DNA of 64,000 nucleotides, taken from Candidatus Caldilinea saccharophila (GTDB lineage: Bacteria; Chloroflexota; Anaerolineae; Caldilineales; Caldilineaceae). The stretch spans positions 108,280 through 172,279 of the forward strand of contig JADJVW010000018.1 in NCBI GenBank assembly GCA_016710365.1, read 5' to 3'. A model generated the notes under the pieces. The model was not told the origin of the DNA and did not search any database. It was given only the letters and a program-made list of their open reading frames with translations. Shown here piece by piece: positions 37,071 through 50,327 of the stretch (its first letter is position 1; each line of letters starts with the position of its first letter). Made by a program: the position numbers and the translations under genes.

Positions 37071-38107
37071 CCGACCGTGGCGCGGGCGTGGGTGGGTGTG
37101 GTGGGTTGGCGCAGCCGCGGGATCAGCGGTGCGGCAAAGTCGAGCACAGCTTCGGCCAACCGCGCCTTGCTCTCCAGATCGCTCATGATGGTGTCGGTCA
37201 CCAGCGCGGGCATGCGCACGTGACCGGCGGCGGCCGCGTCCTCGCGATCGAGCACAAAGCCGTCAAGCACGTCGTCGTAGTGCGCGGCAATTGTCACTGG
37301 CGTGACTGGATAGCCCATCTCGCGCATCATTTTAGCGGCCGGGCCTTTCAGCGCTTTGCCACCCACGATCGGCGCCACGGCGACCTTTGGCGCGCGCACT
37401 TTTCGCAGCAGCGCGCGCATGCCATCGACGCTCAGGATCGGGTCCAGGCTGAGATAAGGGTTGCTCGGGCAGAAAACGATGACATCGGCGGCGGTCAAGG
37501 CAGCATAGGCGGCGTCGGGCAACTCACTCTCAGCCGCGCCGACAAACGAAATATCGATCACGCATGGTTCGCAGCGCCGGCCAACGAAATAATGCTGGAA
37601 CGGCAGATCGCCTTCGTCGGTGTGCACCAACGTTCGCACCGGTGCGTCACTCATCGGCAGGATCGTCGAGCGGATGCCGAACGAGCGACGCAGCCGATCC
37701 GTGATTTCGGTCATGCTTAGCCCCTGGCGCAGCCATTCGGCCCGACGCAGATGTACAGCGAGGTCGCGATCCCCCAGCCGGAACCAATCTTCGCCGCCAA
37801 GCAGCCCCATCGCGTGCAGCACTGCAAACGATTCATCGGCGCGCCCCCAGCCTGTTTCGGGGTTGTTGACGCCCGCCAGGTTATACAGCACGGTATCGAG
37901 ATCGGGGCAGATTGTCAGCCCCCAATGCTCGAAATCGTCGCCTGTGTTGACGATGACGGAAAGCGCGCCGGGCGGCAATACAGCCTGCAATCCGGCCGCC
38001 AACTTGGCCCCTCCGACGCCGCCAGCCAGCGCCACGACGTGCAAATCATCAGGCCAGCGCGGGTTGCGCTTGTTTGGGGATGGGGTTGCTGCAAAATAAT
38101 TGTTCAC
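37067..38107 (-). CDS. cofD: 2-phospho-L-lactate transferase, F420 biosynthesis
   Basis: CofD joins the activated side chain to the deazaflavin Fo. The 346-residue sequence shows ALAGGVGGAKLAAGLQAVLP, SVIVNTGDDFEHWGLTICPD and LDTVLYNLAG near the start, and FCPSNPYLSLDPILSV and APIVGGKALKGPAAKMM later, all typical. The ATG at 38107 is four bases after the nitroreductase stop. The N-terminal 20 residues are not conserved. With cofC and a divergent LLM oxidoreductase it shows that the cell makes and uses F420. Fo synthase (cofGH) and the glutamate ligase are not in the window. Confidence 0.93.
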   Translation of the reverse strand: MNNYFAATPSPNKRNPRWPDDLHVVALAGGVGGAKLAAGLQAVLPPGALSVIVNTGDDFEHWGLTICPDLDTVLYNLAGVNNPETGWGRADESFAVLHAMGLLGGEDWFRLGDRDLAVHLRRAEWLRQGLSMTEITDRLRRSFGIRSTILPMSDAPVRTLVHTDEGDLPFQHYFVGRRCEPCVIDISFVGAAESELPDAAYAALTAADVIVFCPSNPYLSLDPILSVDGMRALLRKVRAPKVAVAPIVGGKALKGPAAKMMREMGYPVTPVTIAAHYDDVLDGFVLDREDAAAAGHVRMPALVTDTIMSDLESKARLAEAVLDFAAPLIPRLRQPTTPTHARATVG

Positions 38108-38110
38108 AGG

Positions 38111-38791
38111 CTATCTCCACACGACTCGTTCGCTAAGCGGCGCGCGTGCTCGCGCTTTTTCTTCCGCAGGATAACCAAGCGTCAGGATGGCTTGCGGCTG
38201 CCAATGTTCCGGCAGATCCAATGTCTGACGCACCAGCGCCGCAACAAACAAAGGCGCACACATCCAGCATGTTCCCAACCCGGCGGCATGGGCGGCCAGC
38301 AACAAGTTCTGGCACGCCAGCGCCACGCTCTGCACGGCCATCGTCCATTCGGCCTGGCTGCGCACAGGGTCAGGATAAACGTCCATCTCCTCCAGCGTGA
38401 CGCACGGCGTGATCAGCACCGGGGCGCCGGTCAAGCGGGCGTGACTGATGACAATCCTTTGCTCGATAATTTCTCGATCCGCACCGTCATTGGCAAGATC
38501 TTGCCGCCAGGCGTCAGCCATGCGTTCGCTCAGCGCCGCTTTCATCTCTGGCGAGCGCACTACGCAGAAGCGCCACGGCTGCCGGTTATGGGCGGAAGGC
38601 GCCCAGATCGCCGCCTCCAGCAGCGTTTCCACTAAGTCATCGGCCACCGGCGTCGATGCATAGCGGCGGATCGACCGCCGCGTGCGCGCCAGCGCGAGGA
38701 AGGCGGCCAGCGATGGCGACGAGATGGCCGCAGGTGGTTCGATGATGACATCGTGTCGTACGCCTTGATTCCAGATCGACATTGCGGGCAT
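38111..38791 (-). CDS. Nitroreductase-family protein, FbiB C-terminal-like
   Basis: The 226-residue flavin or F420-binding nitroreductase fold begins with TRRSIRRYASTPVADDLVETLLEA and contains AIWAPSAHNRQPWRFCVV, WTMAVQSVALACQNLLLAAHAAG and GTCWMCAPLF. This pattern matches the C-terminal domain of mycobacterial FbiB, which reduces dehydro-F420-0 in bacterial F420 synthesis. It is upstream of cofD by 3 bases, so it is probably co-transcribed and may supply that step. ATG 38791 is preferred, with ATG 38782 as an alternative. A plain nitroreductase acting on other substrates is possible. Confidence 0.8.
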   Translation of the reverse strand: MPAMSIWNQGVRHDVIIEPPAAISSPSLAAFLALARTRRSIRRYASTPVADDLVETLLEAAIWAPSAHNRQPWRFCVVRSPEMKAALSERMADAWRQDLANDGADREIIEQRIVISHARLTGAPVLITPCVTLEEMDVYPDPVRSQAEWTMAVQSVALACQNLLLAAHAAGLGTCWMCAPLFVAALVRQTLDLPEHWQPQAILTLGYPAEEKARARAPLSERVVWR

Positions 38792-38924
38792 TATAGCACG
38801 GCGGGCCGAGGGGGGAAATTGAAATAGACGGCTTGGGGTGTGTTCTTTGCTTCGCAGTTTTTCGTCAACCGGTGTACAATCGACTGACCTCATCATCCGA
38901 CTACACAACCGAGGAGAATGAACG

Positions 38925-39935
38925 ATGACTGAACCTCGCTATACACGCGTGGCGCTTTATTTGCAGGACAAGCATCCGATCCGCGAGGGCATGGAATATG
39001 CGCGCTACGCCGAGGAAAAGGGCTTTGAGGCAGTCTGGCAGGCCGAAAGCCGGCTGGTGCGCGATGCGATCGTGCCGATGGCCGCCTTTGCCGCGGTGAC
39101 TGACCGCATCAAGATCGGCTCCGGCGTGATCAACAACTGGACGCGTAACATTGGCCTGCTGGCCGCCACCTTCCTTACGCTCGACGACCTGGCGCCCGAC
39201 CGCGTGATCTGCGGCATCGGGGCGTGGTGGGATCCGCTCGCGAAGAATGTGGGCATCGAGCGCCGCAAGCCGCTGACCGCGATGCGCGAGACGATTGAGG
39301 TGATGCGCCGGCTGCTGGCGATGGAACGCGTCACCTATCACGGTGAGTTTCATCATGTCGACGGCATCGAGTTGGATGTGGTGCATGGCCGTCGCGAGCC
39401 GCGCAACGTGTCGGTTATGATCGGCGCCACCGGCCCGCAGATGATGGAACTGACCGGCGAGATCGCTGACGGCGCGGTGCTCAACTACTGCGTGCCGCCG
39501 GAGTACAATATCGAGGCGATGGAGCAGTTGGCGCGCGGCGCCGCGCGCGCCGGACGCAGCATCGACGACATCGACCGGCCGCAACTGGTGGTTTGCTCGG
39601 TGCATGAGGATCGCAAAACAGCGCTGGATGGCGCGCGCGAACTCCTCACGCAATACTTGGCGCAGCAGCCGCACATTGCCAAGGCGAGCGGCGTCAAACC
39701 GGAAGTCGTGCAGCAGATCCAGGCGACGCTGGGCTGGCCGGCGACGAAAGAGCAGGTGCGCGCGGCCATGAAATACGTCCCCGACGAGCTGGTGCAGCAC
39801 ATCACCGCCAGTGGCACGCCCGCCGAGGTCAAGGCCAAAGTGCGCGAGTATATCCGGTACGGCGCCACCTGCCCGATCCTCTACCCACTGGGCGACGTAA
39901 AGCTGATGATCGATACCTTTGCAGACGGATATTGA
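38925..39935 (+). CDS. LLM-class oxidoreductase, probably F420-dependent
   Basis: The 336-residue protein has the luciferase-like barrel used by F420-dependent methylene-tetrahydromethanopterin reductases (Mer) and glucose-6-phosphate dehydrogenases. Supporting motifs are EKGFEAVWQAESRLVRDAIV, IKIGSGVINNWTRNIGLLAATF, LDDLAPDRVICGIGAWWDPLA and VMIGATGPQMMELTGEIADGAVLNY. The start ATG 38925 has GAGGAGA nine bases upstream. It is divergent from the cofC/cofD cluster (133 bases apart), which supports F420 rather than FMN as cofactor. The substrate is unknown. Confidence 0.82.
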   Translation: MTEPRYTRVALYLQDKHPIREGMEYARYAEEKGFEAVWQAESRLVRDAIVPMAAFAAVTDRIKIGSGVINNWTRNIGLLAATFLTLDDLAPDRVICGIGAWWDPLAKNVGIERRKPLTAMRETIEVMRRLLAMERVTYHGEFHHVDGIELDVVHGRREPRNVSVMIGATGPQMMELTGEIADGAVLNYCVPPEYNIEAMEQLARGAARAGRSIDDIDRPQLVVCSVHEDRKTALDGARELLTQYLAQQPHIAKASGVKPEVVQQIQATLGWPATKEQVRAAMKYVPDELVQHITASGTPAEVKAKVREYIRYGATCPILYPLGDVKLMIDTFADGY

Positions 39936-39998
39936 ACCTAGCGGCGGAAGACGTTTTTGAATGCTGGCGGATCGCGGATGGCTCAACCCCAGAAATAG

Positions 39999-40036
39999 CG
40001 GAAGCCGCCTCTCGTACACGAGAAAAGCGGCTTCCG
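39999..40036 (-). terminator. Hairpin after tRNA-Val and the LLM gene
   Basis: CGGAAGCCGC and GCGGCTTCCG (39999-40008 and 40027-40036) form a perfect 10-bp stem. An inner stem TCTCGT/ACGAGA (40010-40023) stacks on it. It follows the tRNA gene on the minus strand and faces the LLM gene on the plus strand, so it can serve both. Confidence 0.6.
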
Positions 40037-40047
40037 ATGACAATTCT

Positions 40048-40124
<77 letters not shown>

Positions 40125-40147
40125 CAATTCGTCATTCACTGGGGCGT

Positions 40148-40175
40148 AGTATATCATAGCGCTCATGTTTCGCAA
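40148..40175 (-). promoter_or_regulatory. Promoter of tRNA-Val
   Basis: Read on the minus strand, TTGCGA (40175-40170) is followed after 16 bases by TATACT (40153-40148), which is preceded by TGA and so forms an extended -10. Transcription should begin about 17 bases before the mature tRNA end. Confidence 0.5.
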
Positions 40176-40199
40176 ATTTGCTGGGAATCGACATGACCT

Positions 40200-40418
40200 A
40201 TGTTGAGACAAAATAATCGGTGGACGATCCGCATCAGCTTCCTTGCCGTGATCGTCATGGGCATCTTTGGCTTTTGGTATGCCGTCTCGATCTGGCTTCC
40301 TCTGTTCGACGCCGTCGACCTTTCGGCATTTGCCGACAATGTCGATTGGGTGGATGCGGCCGCCACCCTCGGCGAGCAAACCGTACAACTCCTGCTCGGC
40401 GTCACCAGCGGACAGTAG
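40200..40418 (+). CDS. Small hypothetical protein with one membrane segment
   Basis: The 72-residue protein has a basic start (MLRQNNRWTIR) followed by ISFLAVIVMGIFGFWYAVSIWL, here a single hydrophobic segment, and an acidic C-terminal half. I do not recognise a family. There is no strong ribosome site upstream. The stop lies at the edge of a repeat block. It is close to a tRNA gene, and nothing in context suggests a role. It could be a spurious frame, although its clear helix and charge pattern support it. Confidence 0.4.
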   Translation: MLRQNNRWTIRISFLAVIVMGIFGFWYAVSIWLPLFDAVDLSAFADNVDWVDAAATLGEQTVQLLLGVTSGQ

Positions 40419-40587
40419 AAAGCGGACAGTAGAAAGCGGACAGTAGAAAGCGGACAGGGAGACAAGGAGAAGGGGAGACTTCACACTTCACAATTCACCA
40501 TTGAGAATTCGTCCCTGTCTCCCTGTCTCCCTGTCTCCCTGTCTCCCTGTCTCCCTGTCTCCCTGTCTCCCTGTCTCCCTGTCTCCC
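40405..40587. repeat. Composite repeat cluster with nine CTGTCTCC octamers
   Basis: Three copies of GGACAGTAGAAAGC (about 40409-40455) are followed by GGGAGACAAGGAGAAGGGG, then by CACTTCACAATTCACCATT, and then by nine perfect CTGTCTCC octamers (40515-40586). The purine block and the octamers are inverted copies of each other. The octamers end one base before the stop codon of the neighbouring minus-strand gene. Confidence 0.9.
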
Positions 40588-42221
<1,634 letters not shown>

Positions 42222-42247
42222 CATTCCTCTCATTCTTGCACCAATTT

Positions 42248-44060
42248 TTACCGTCCCATCATGGCGCGCAAGGCGTCGAACGCCGGACGCCCGGCGACGG
42301 CAAACGCACCCATCTCGGTATCGCGTGGGTAATTCAGATTCCACAACATCGGTACGGCCACATAGCCCGAACCGGCCATGATATTATAGGCTTCGACGCT
42401 CCAGCGCGCCTGCGTGGCCTCATCGATGCGCGCCTCGTACTCGTAGCCAGGGAAGGGCGACGGCGTCGATCCCCACCCAAACTCGGTCGGCCAGAGACGC
42501 TTATTGATGTCGCCAAATTCTTCCATCACGCGTCGCGACTCGCGCAGCGTGCTCAAAAAGTAGAAGCTGCGATGATTGACGTGCGACAGTGCGCTATAGT
42601 TCCCGACTTCCCAATCTTGGAAAAGCACCGACGGCGGGTTGGCGAATCCACTCGGATGGATGCCGATGCCATCGCTGTACTGCTTGAGGCCGTTCTGATA
42701 CATGCCACGCAGGTAATCGACATCGTCGAAGGCCACATCGCTGTAGCCGGCCGGCGTCGTTGCGCCGCTGATGACTAACATCGCCGGGCACGCACCCTTG
42801 ATCGCGTTGTACGATCGCTTCAGCAGATCCATATAACTGGCCGGTTCGAGCGGGAAGCCTTCCCATTCGCGGCGCAGATTTTGCTCGTTCCAGACTTCGA
42901 TGGCCTGCAGCCGCCCACAGTAACGCCCGGCGATCCCACCCAGGAAATTGGCGAACAACTGGAAATCTTCCGGCGGGCCGCCTGTGCCGCCTAATGTGGG
43001 GCGCGACCACGGCGGCGAAGTCACGACGCTGAACATCATGTTGATGCCGTTGCCGTTCATGCCATCCACGATGGAATCCATTTCCTGCCACTGGATAGCG
43101 CCTGGCTGTGGCTCGGCATATTCCCAGCGCACCTGCTGTTTGACCCAGCCAAAGCCAAGCTGTTTGACAAGGGTAGCGACGCCCTGCTTATCGCCCTGCC
43201 ACATGTTGGTGGTGATGCCGTAGCCAAAGCCGGTCGAGGTGTTGGGCGCGGCGGCCGGCGCCGCCACCGGCGCCACAGAAACGGCCGGCGCGGACGCCGT
43301 AGTGACGACTGTGGCAGGCTCCGGTGCAGCCGGCAAGTCAGCTTCCGCCACCTGAGGTACACTTTCCAGGTCGCCGCTAAATGTTGCCAGGTTTGCGAAA
43401 ATCCAGGTCGGCTCTGCTTGATTCGGCACGCGCACCTGGTACCAGTCGCGCGCCGGGTTCAGCCCGATGATTTCGTAGCGCGCGCCCACCGCCGCCGAGG
43501 CGACGACCGGATACTGAGTGCCCGGCCCGCCGCGTACGTTCATGCGCGCCGGAGTCGTCGTCGCCACCACCGCGCCATCGTCAAAGGCTGTAGGGGGAAA
43601 CAAACTCCTCCGTCACGATTGGCGCGGTGGTTGGCTCCACGGGGATGGTTACGTCGCTTGGCGCGTCTGCCGTAGACGGCGTCTCATCTGTGTCTCCAGC
43701 CTTGGCGCTGGTCTTCTCCTCAGCCGTAATATGGATCGTGCAGAGCCACCCTGTGCGTCCGTCAGCCGTGGCGACTTTGTACCAACGTCCATCGTCGCTG
43801 GCTGCAAGGATCTTCACCGTGTCGCCCTGCGTCAGCCGCGTCACCACAGGCGATGAGATGCTGGGAGAAACCCGCAGATTGAGCCGCACCACACTCACTT
43901 GCCCAGTGGACGGCGTTGCGCTGCCAGACTGGACATTGCCAGATTGGGCGCTCGCGCCTGTGACAAAGAGGAAGATCAGCAACAGCGACGCCACTAGCGC
44001 GCAACGCAGTTGTCCCACAAAGCGCTGACGTGTGTCATGCAAATAGGAAAATTCCTTCAT
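42248..44060 (-). CDS. Double-SH3b protein with GH-A-type glycosidase-like domain, paralogue B (frameshifted)
   Basis: A signal or anchor helix (LVASLLLIFLFVTGASAQ) is followed by one SH3b domain (VVRLNLRVSPSISSPVVTRL, DGRWYKVATADGRTGWL) and then a second (ARMNVRGGPGTQYPVVASAA). The barrel domain shows FGWVKQQVRWEYAEPQPGAI, AIEVWNEQNLRREWEG (acid/base Glu) and WPTEFGWGSTP (nucleophile Glu). The start ATG 44060 follows GGAAAAGAG. The frame shifts at the G/A runs 43593-43600, just before the second SH3 domain. Corrected length is about 605 residues. It is 26 bases upstream of paralogue A and shares its strand, so the genes may form one operon. Likely role: cell-surface glycan cleavage or binding. 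Confidence 0.8.
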
Positions 44061-44146
44061 TTTGCGCTCTTTTCCATCCATTTGAATCAGGTAAATTCTC
44101 GAAAAGGCGGCCGGGGAGCGATGGGGAAGACACGATTCGGACATAG

Positions 44147-44173
44147 CAGGGGCGACGCCATGCGTCGCCCCTG
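44147..44173. repeat. GGGGCGACG palindrome
   Basis: CAGGGGCGACG (44147-44157) and CGTCGCCCCTG (44163-44173) are perfect 11-bp inverted copies with a 5-base loop. It lies between paralogues B and C. On the plus strand TCTTAATTTT follows it; on the minus strand, the direction of the flanking genes, no T-rich tail is seen. Confidence 0.6.
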
Positions 44174-44208
44174 TCTTAATTTTGCTGTACGTCCGCTCCG
44201 GCGCCCAA

Positions 44209-47429
<3,221 letters not shown>

Positions 47430-47688
47430 GTGATATTTGCTCCTTATCAATGTACCGGTCCATTTTGCATCACACTAGATCAAGGCGCCCAACGCTCATG
47501 CTTCGATAACGTCTAAGTCGCCTTTTTCGATCCTCTACCTTCAACTGTTAAAAAGCGTTAGGTAGTTCCAGGAACACGGTCAAGTGATTATCTTAGCATA
47601 CGGCAAAATACGCGCCAAAATCACTGTGTGTTCTCAACCATCTCGCACGCTTGATGTTTTGGATAATTCGCTCGCCATTTTTATGCAG

Positions 47689-47697
47689 TGGTATACT
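47689..47697 (+). promoter_or_regulatory. Extended -10 promoter, probably leaderless
   Basis: TGG followed by TATACT (47692-47697) lies six bases before the ATG at 47704. Transcription starting six to seven bases after the -10 falls on or beside this ATG, so the message would lack a leader and a Shine-Dalgarno site. Confidence 0.55.
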
Positions 47698-47703
47698 CTG
47701 CTT

Positions 47704-49053
47704 ATGTCTTATCCTTTACTTAGTGACCAGCCCCAATCCGATGCACCTCAGCGCCGGCGCATCTGGTTGGAACGTCTGTTGCTCGCAGCATTTCTATTTT
47801 GCTTACTCATCGGTCTGGCCGCGCTCGCCGTCTTTTTTGTCCTGCGCAGCGATACGCAGCCCTCTATCAACGCAGATCCGTTGCAATCGGTTCGCGTCGA
47901 GCTGATCGCACCGCAAATTGCCCTGCGCGAATTGAGCGGCGATGCTGCGGCTGGGCTGGCCGGCCAGGCGTTGCAAGCCGGTCATCTGGAGACTGCACGC
48001 TCGCTGCTCACCTTTGCCACAGATATTCCTGCTGTGGAGTACGGCGCGCGGCTGACGACGCTGGCGCGCGCTTATCTTGCTCGCGGAGAGCCAGAGATGG
48101 CGGCGCAAGTGGCGCAGCTTATCATCGCGGCCGCCATTCTGGACGATACGCTCCCCGTGCTCGAACGTGTGAATCTGTTGACCCAGAGCGCCGACATTTT
48201 GTACAGGAGCAGCTTTGCCGATGCAGCCACCGACGCCGCGACGCAGGCGCTGCGCATCGCCGCCCAGACGCCTGGCTTGCTGCCCGCGCAACGCAGCGCC
48301 TTATTCACCGATTTGAGCGAAGTCGTCGCTCCCTTTGCCGGCCAGACTGAGGCCGCGCGTGCGCTCAACGCCCAAGTCAATGATTTTGCGCGCAACCCTT
48401 ATCTTATCGGTGCGGGGCTGCTTGTGACGCCCACAATGATGACGTTTTCCCAACCATTGGCCTACGATTCATCAACGCAAGAGAAAATCATGGCGCGCCA
48501 GAGCGCAGCACGCATTTTGGCCGACCGTATTGAGTTCACCGGCGGCATTGATATCGAACCTGAACGGCAAGCCTTGGCAGAGGCATTGCTGGCGGAAGAT
48601 CAGGCGCGCACCCAGTTTTACCAGAACCCTGGCGAGATTTCACGCGGCCAACAGGTGTGGCTTCTGCTCGACCGCCGCGCCTGGCTGGTCGAAAAAATGC
48701 GCGTGGCAATGCAGGGCTATGGCCTTGTGCTCCAGCCCGCGTGGGAAGGGCAATTAGGCCAGCTTCGCACCGAGTTGAATGCAGCGAACAATACCCTGAG
48801 CGCGGTCATGAGCGCCTACGCCAACGATCAACCCACACCGCTCGATAAATCTCTGCTCCAAATCGAGACGCAGCACTGGCTGGCGCAACAAACCACGCGT
48901 GGGCTGTATCCTGATGCACCCGCCACCACTATCGGTGATTTGTTGCGCAGTCTCCAGGATGACCTGACGCGTCAGGAAAACCCGCTTGCCCTCCCAATTG
49001 CCTATGACCCAACCGCGGCGCCGCCTGGCTTTCGCATTCAGTCCGCGCCCTAG
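47704..49053 (+). CDS. Hypothetical membrane-anchored helical-repeat protein
   Basis: The 449-residue protein has one N-terminal transmembrane segment (LLLAAFLFCLLIGLAALAVFFVL, from about residue 25) and a long helical region rich in Ala. Repeats such as AGLAGQALQAGHLETARSLL, LARAYLARGEPEMAAQVAQL and SADILYRSSFADAATDAATQ fit a TPR-like superhelix. The last 150 residues are also helical, and no catalytic motif is visible. The start at 47704 follows directly on a strong -10 element. It is divergent from the three SH3b-glycosidase genes and may act with them or with the next gene, 34 bases on. Function unknown. Confidence 0.65.
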   Translation: MSYPLLSDQPQSDAPQRRRIWLERLLLAAFLFCLLIGLAALAVFFVLRSDTQPSINADPLQSVRVELIAPQIALRELSGDAAAGLAGQALQAGHLETARSLLTFATDIPAVEYGARLTTLARAYLARGEPEMAAQVAQLIIAAAILDDTLPVLERVNLLTQSADILYRSSFADAATDAATQALRIAAQTPGLLPAQRSALFTDLSEVVAPFAGQTEAARALNAQVNDFARNPYLIGAGLLVTPTMMTFSQPLAYDSSTQEKIMARQSAARILADRIEFTGGIDIEPERQALAEALLAEDQARTQFYQNPGEISRGQQVWLLLDRRAWLVEKMRVAMQGYGLVLQPAWEGQLGQLRTELNAANNTLSAVMSAYANDQPTPLDKSLLQIETQHWLAQQTTRGLYPDAPATTIGDLLRSLQDDLTRQENPLALPIAYDPTAAPPGFRIQSAP

Positions 49054-49087
49054 CAGGCCACTGTTCTTCACCCACAAGGAGCCGTCA

Positions 49088-49930
49088 TTGCACGAATTGG
49101 ACGACCTCGCTCTGCTGGCGCGCTCGGACCGGCGCCGTTTACACGAACGCGCAGGCGATCTCACACTTGTACGCCGCGGCCTGATCGATGCTCAGTCGCA
49201 CCTGGACCAGCCTGTTGCCGCTCTGTTGGTGGCTGCCGATCTAGAAGCGTTGGCGCTGGCGGTGAGCCGTCTCTGCAACACAGGCTGGTCGGTCAATCCG
49301 GCTGACGCGGCGCACGCGGCGCCAGCCCTGCGCGTGCGCTTTGACGACCATCCAGCCTATGTGTTCGCTTATTTGTGCGCGCTGGCAGCGCACGGCGCGC
49401 ATATACCGCTAGATTCACTGGCAGACTCACTGGCGCTGAACGAAGAGTGGCTGCATTCGCTGCTGCCAGCGACGCCGCACTTGCAAAATCCGGCCAAACA
49501 ACTGGCGTTGCGCTTTTTTTCTCACACGCCATTGTTGTGGGCGGAAGCCCCCTGGCTGGTGCACATTGCCCAGGACTGGCGGCTGCGCATCTTGCGCTAT
49601 GCCGAATGCGCTGCACTCGTGGCCGATTTGAGCGATATGCTGCAAGGGTGGAGTATGGCGCGCTTTCCGGCCTTCTGGCCGAATACGATATGCGTCGCTC
49701 ACCTCGCCTGTGCGGCGCCGCCAGATGACGCCCGCATCTTCACCCTGCAATCCATTCTGCGCAAGCGCCGCTTTGACTCCATCGAAGTTGCGCCACCCGT
49801 CGGCAACGCGCCAGCAATGGCGCTGCATCTGCTGTATCTGGGAGAATGGGTGGCGCTTTATCTCGCCGCGCTCTACGGCGTAGATCCTGCTGATCGCGTG
49901 CCTTTGCAACTCTTGGGCATGGTCGAGTAA
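49088..49930 (+). CDS. SIS-like protein, distant relative of phosphoglucose/phosphomannose isomerase
   Basis: The 280-residue frame begins at TTG 49088 with AAGGAG six bases upstream. The C-terminal segment MALHLLYLGEWVALYLAALY followed by GVDPADRVPLQLLGMVE closely resembles the end of bifunctional phosphoglucose/phosphomannose isomerases, which have SIS domains. The N-terminal half (LHELDDLALLARSDRRRLHE) is weakly like the start of such proteins. Clear catalytic motifs such as the sugar-phosphate loop are not obvious, so the protein may be a divergent or inactive relative. It follows the TPR-like gene by 34 bases on the same strand. Confidence 0.5.
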   Translation: MHELDDLALLARSDRRRLHERAGDLTLVRRGLIDAQSHLDQPVAALLVAADLEALALAVSRLCNTGWSVNPADAAHAAPALRVRFDDHPAYVFAYLCALAAHGAHIPLDSLADSLALNEEWLHSLLPATPHLQNPAKQLALRFFSHTPLLWAEAPWLVHIAQDWRLRILRYAECAALVADLSDMLQGWSMARFPAFWPNTICVAHLACAAPPDDARIFTLQSILRKRRFDSIEVAPPVGNAPAMALHLLYLGEWVALYLAALYGVDPADRVPLQLLGMVE

Positions 49931-50079
49931 TGCATCCCCTGGAATTGATAGCATTGATAGCGCAATCGCAAGCGTAGTGCAATCGCCCAAAAGGGGACTG
50001 CCAACGGGGTTTGACAGTCCTTGGCGTCCGACGTATACTGTGGTCAACGTTTACCATTTGTTTAACGCTTAGCGTCTAG

Positions 50080-50211
50080 TGGATTCAACTATACGCAAAC
50101 GTTAATTTCATTTCACCGAACCAGTCAAACCGAGCTATAGCAGTCAAGGGGGGCGCGAAACGGTGATACGCAAAATGCTGATTCCGGCTTTGAATTGCAT
50201 AGATTGCTGAT
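50080..50211 (+). promoter_or_regulatory. Structured leader, possible c-di-GMP-I (GEMM)-like riboswitch
   Basis: The stretch holds GCGAAAC, then GATACGCAAA, then a stem ATGC...GCAT, then AGATTGCTGAT. The order recalls the GEMM core GNRA-GACGCAAA-stem-uAGgcuGCcgA. ATTGCTGATA could pair with TATAGCAGT upstream as a closing stem. The GNRA-bearing stem, however, does not pair well as written. A terminator follows at once and a SWIM-protein gene comes next, which is a riboswitch-like layout. I find no protein-coding gene in 49931-50327. Confidence 0.3.
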
Positions 50212-50245
50212 AACACCCAGTGTGCCATTGTGCCTGGGTGTTTTT
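50212..50245 (+). terminator. Intrinsic terminator upstream of the SWIM gene
   Basis: AACACCCAG (50212-50220) and CTGGGTGTT (50234-50242) form a 9-bp stem with a 13-base loop, followed by TTTTT (50241-50245). It stands 83 bases before the SWIM-protein start, so it may be a regulated terminator in that gene's leader. Confidence 0.75.
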
Positions 50246-50327
50246 GTTAGTTTTTCAAGCCTTCTTCAACAAGCCGATACCTATACGTCCGTACATTATT
50301 CGTACATTCAACAGAAAGGATCGAACC

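Noticed and set aside
40405..40587. CRISPR-like array
   Set aside because: The repeats are 8 bases long and directly abutting with no unique spacers, and no cas genes are present.
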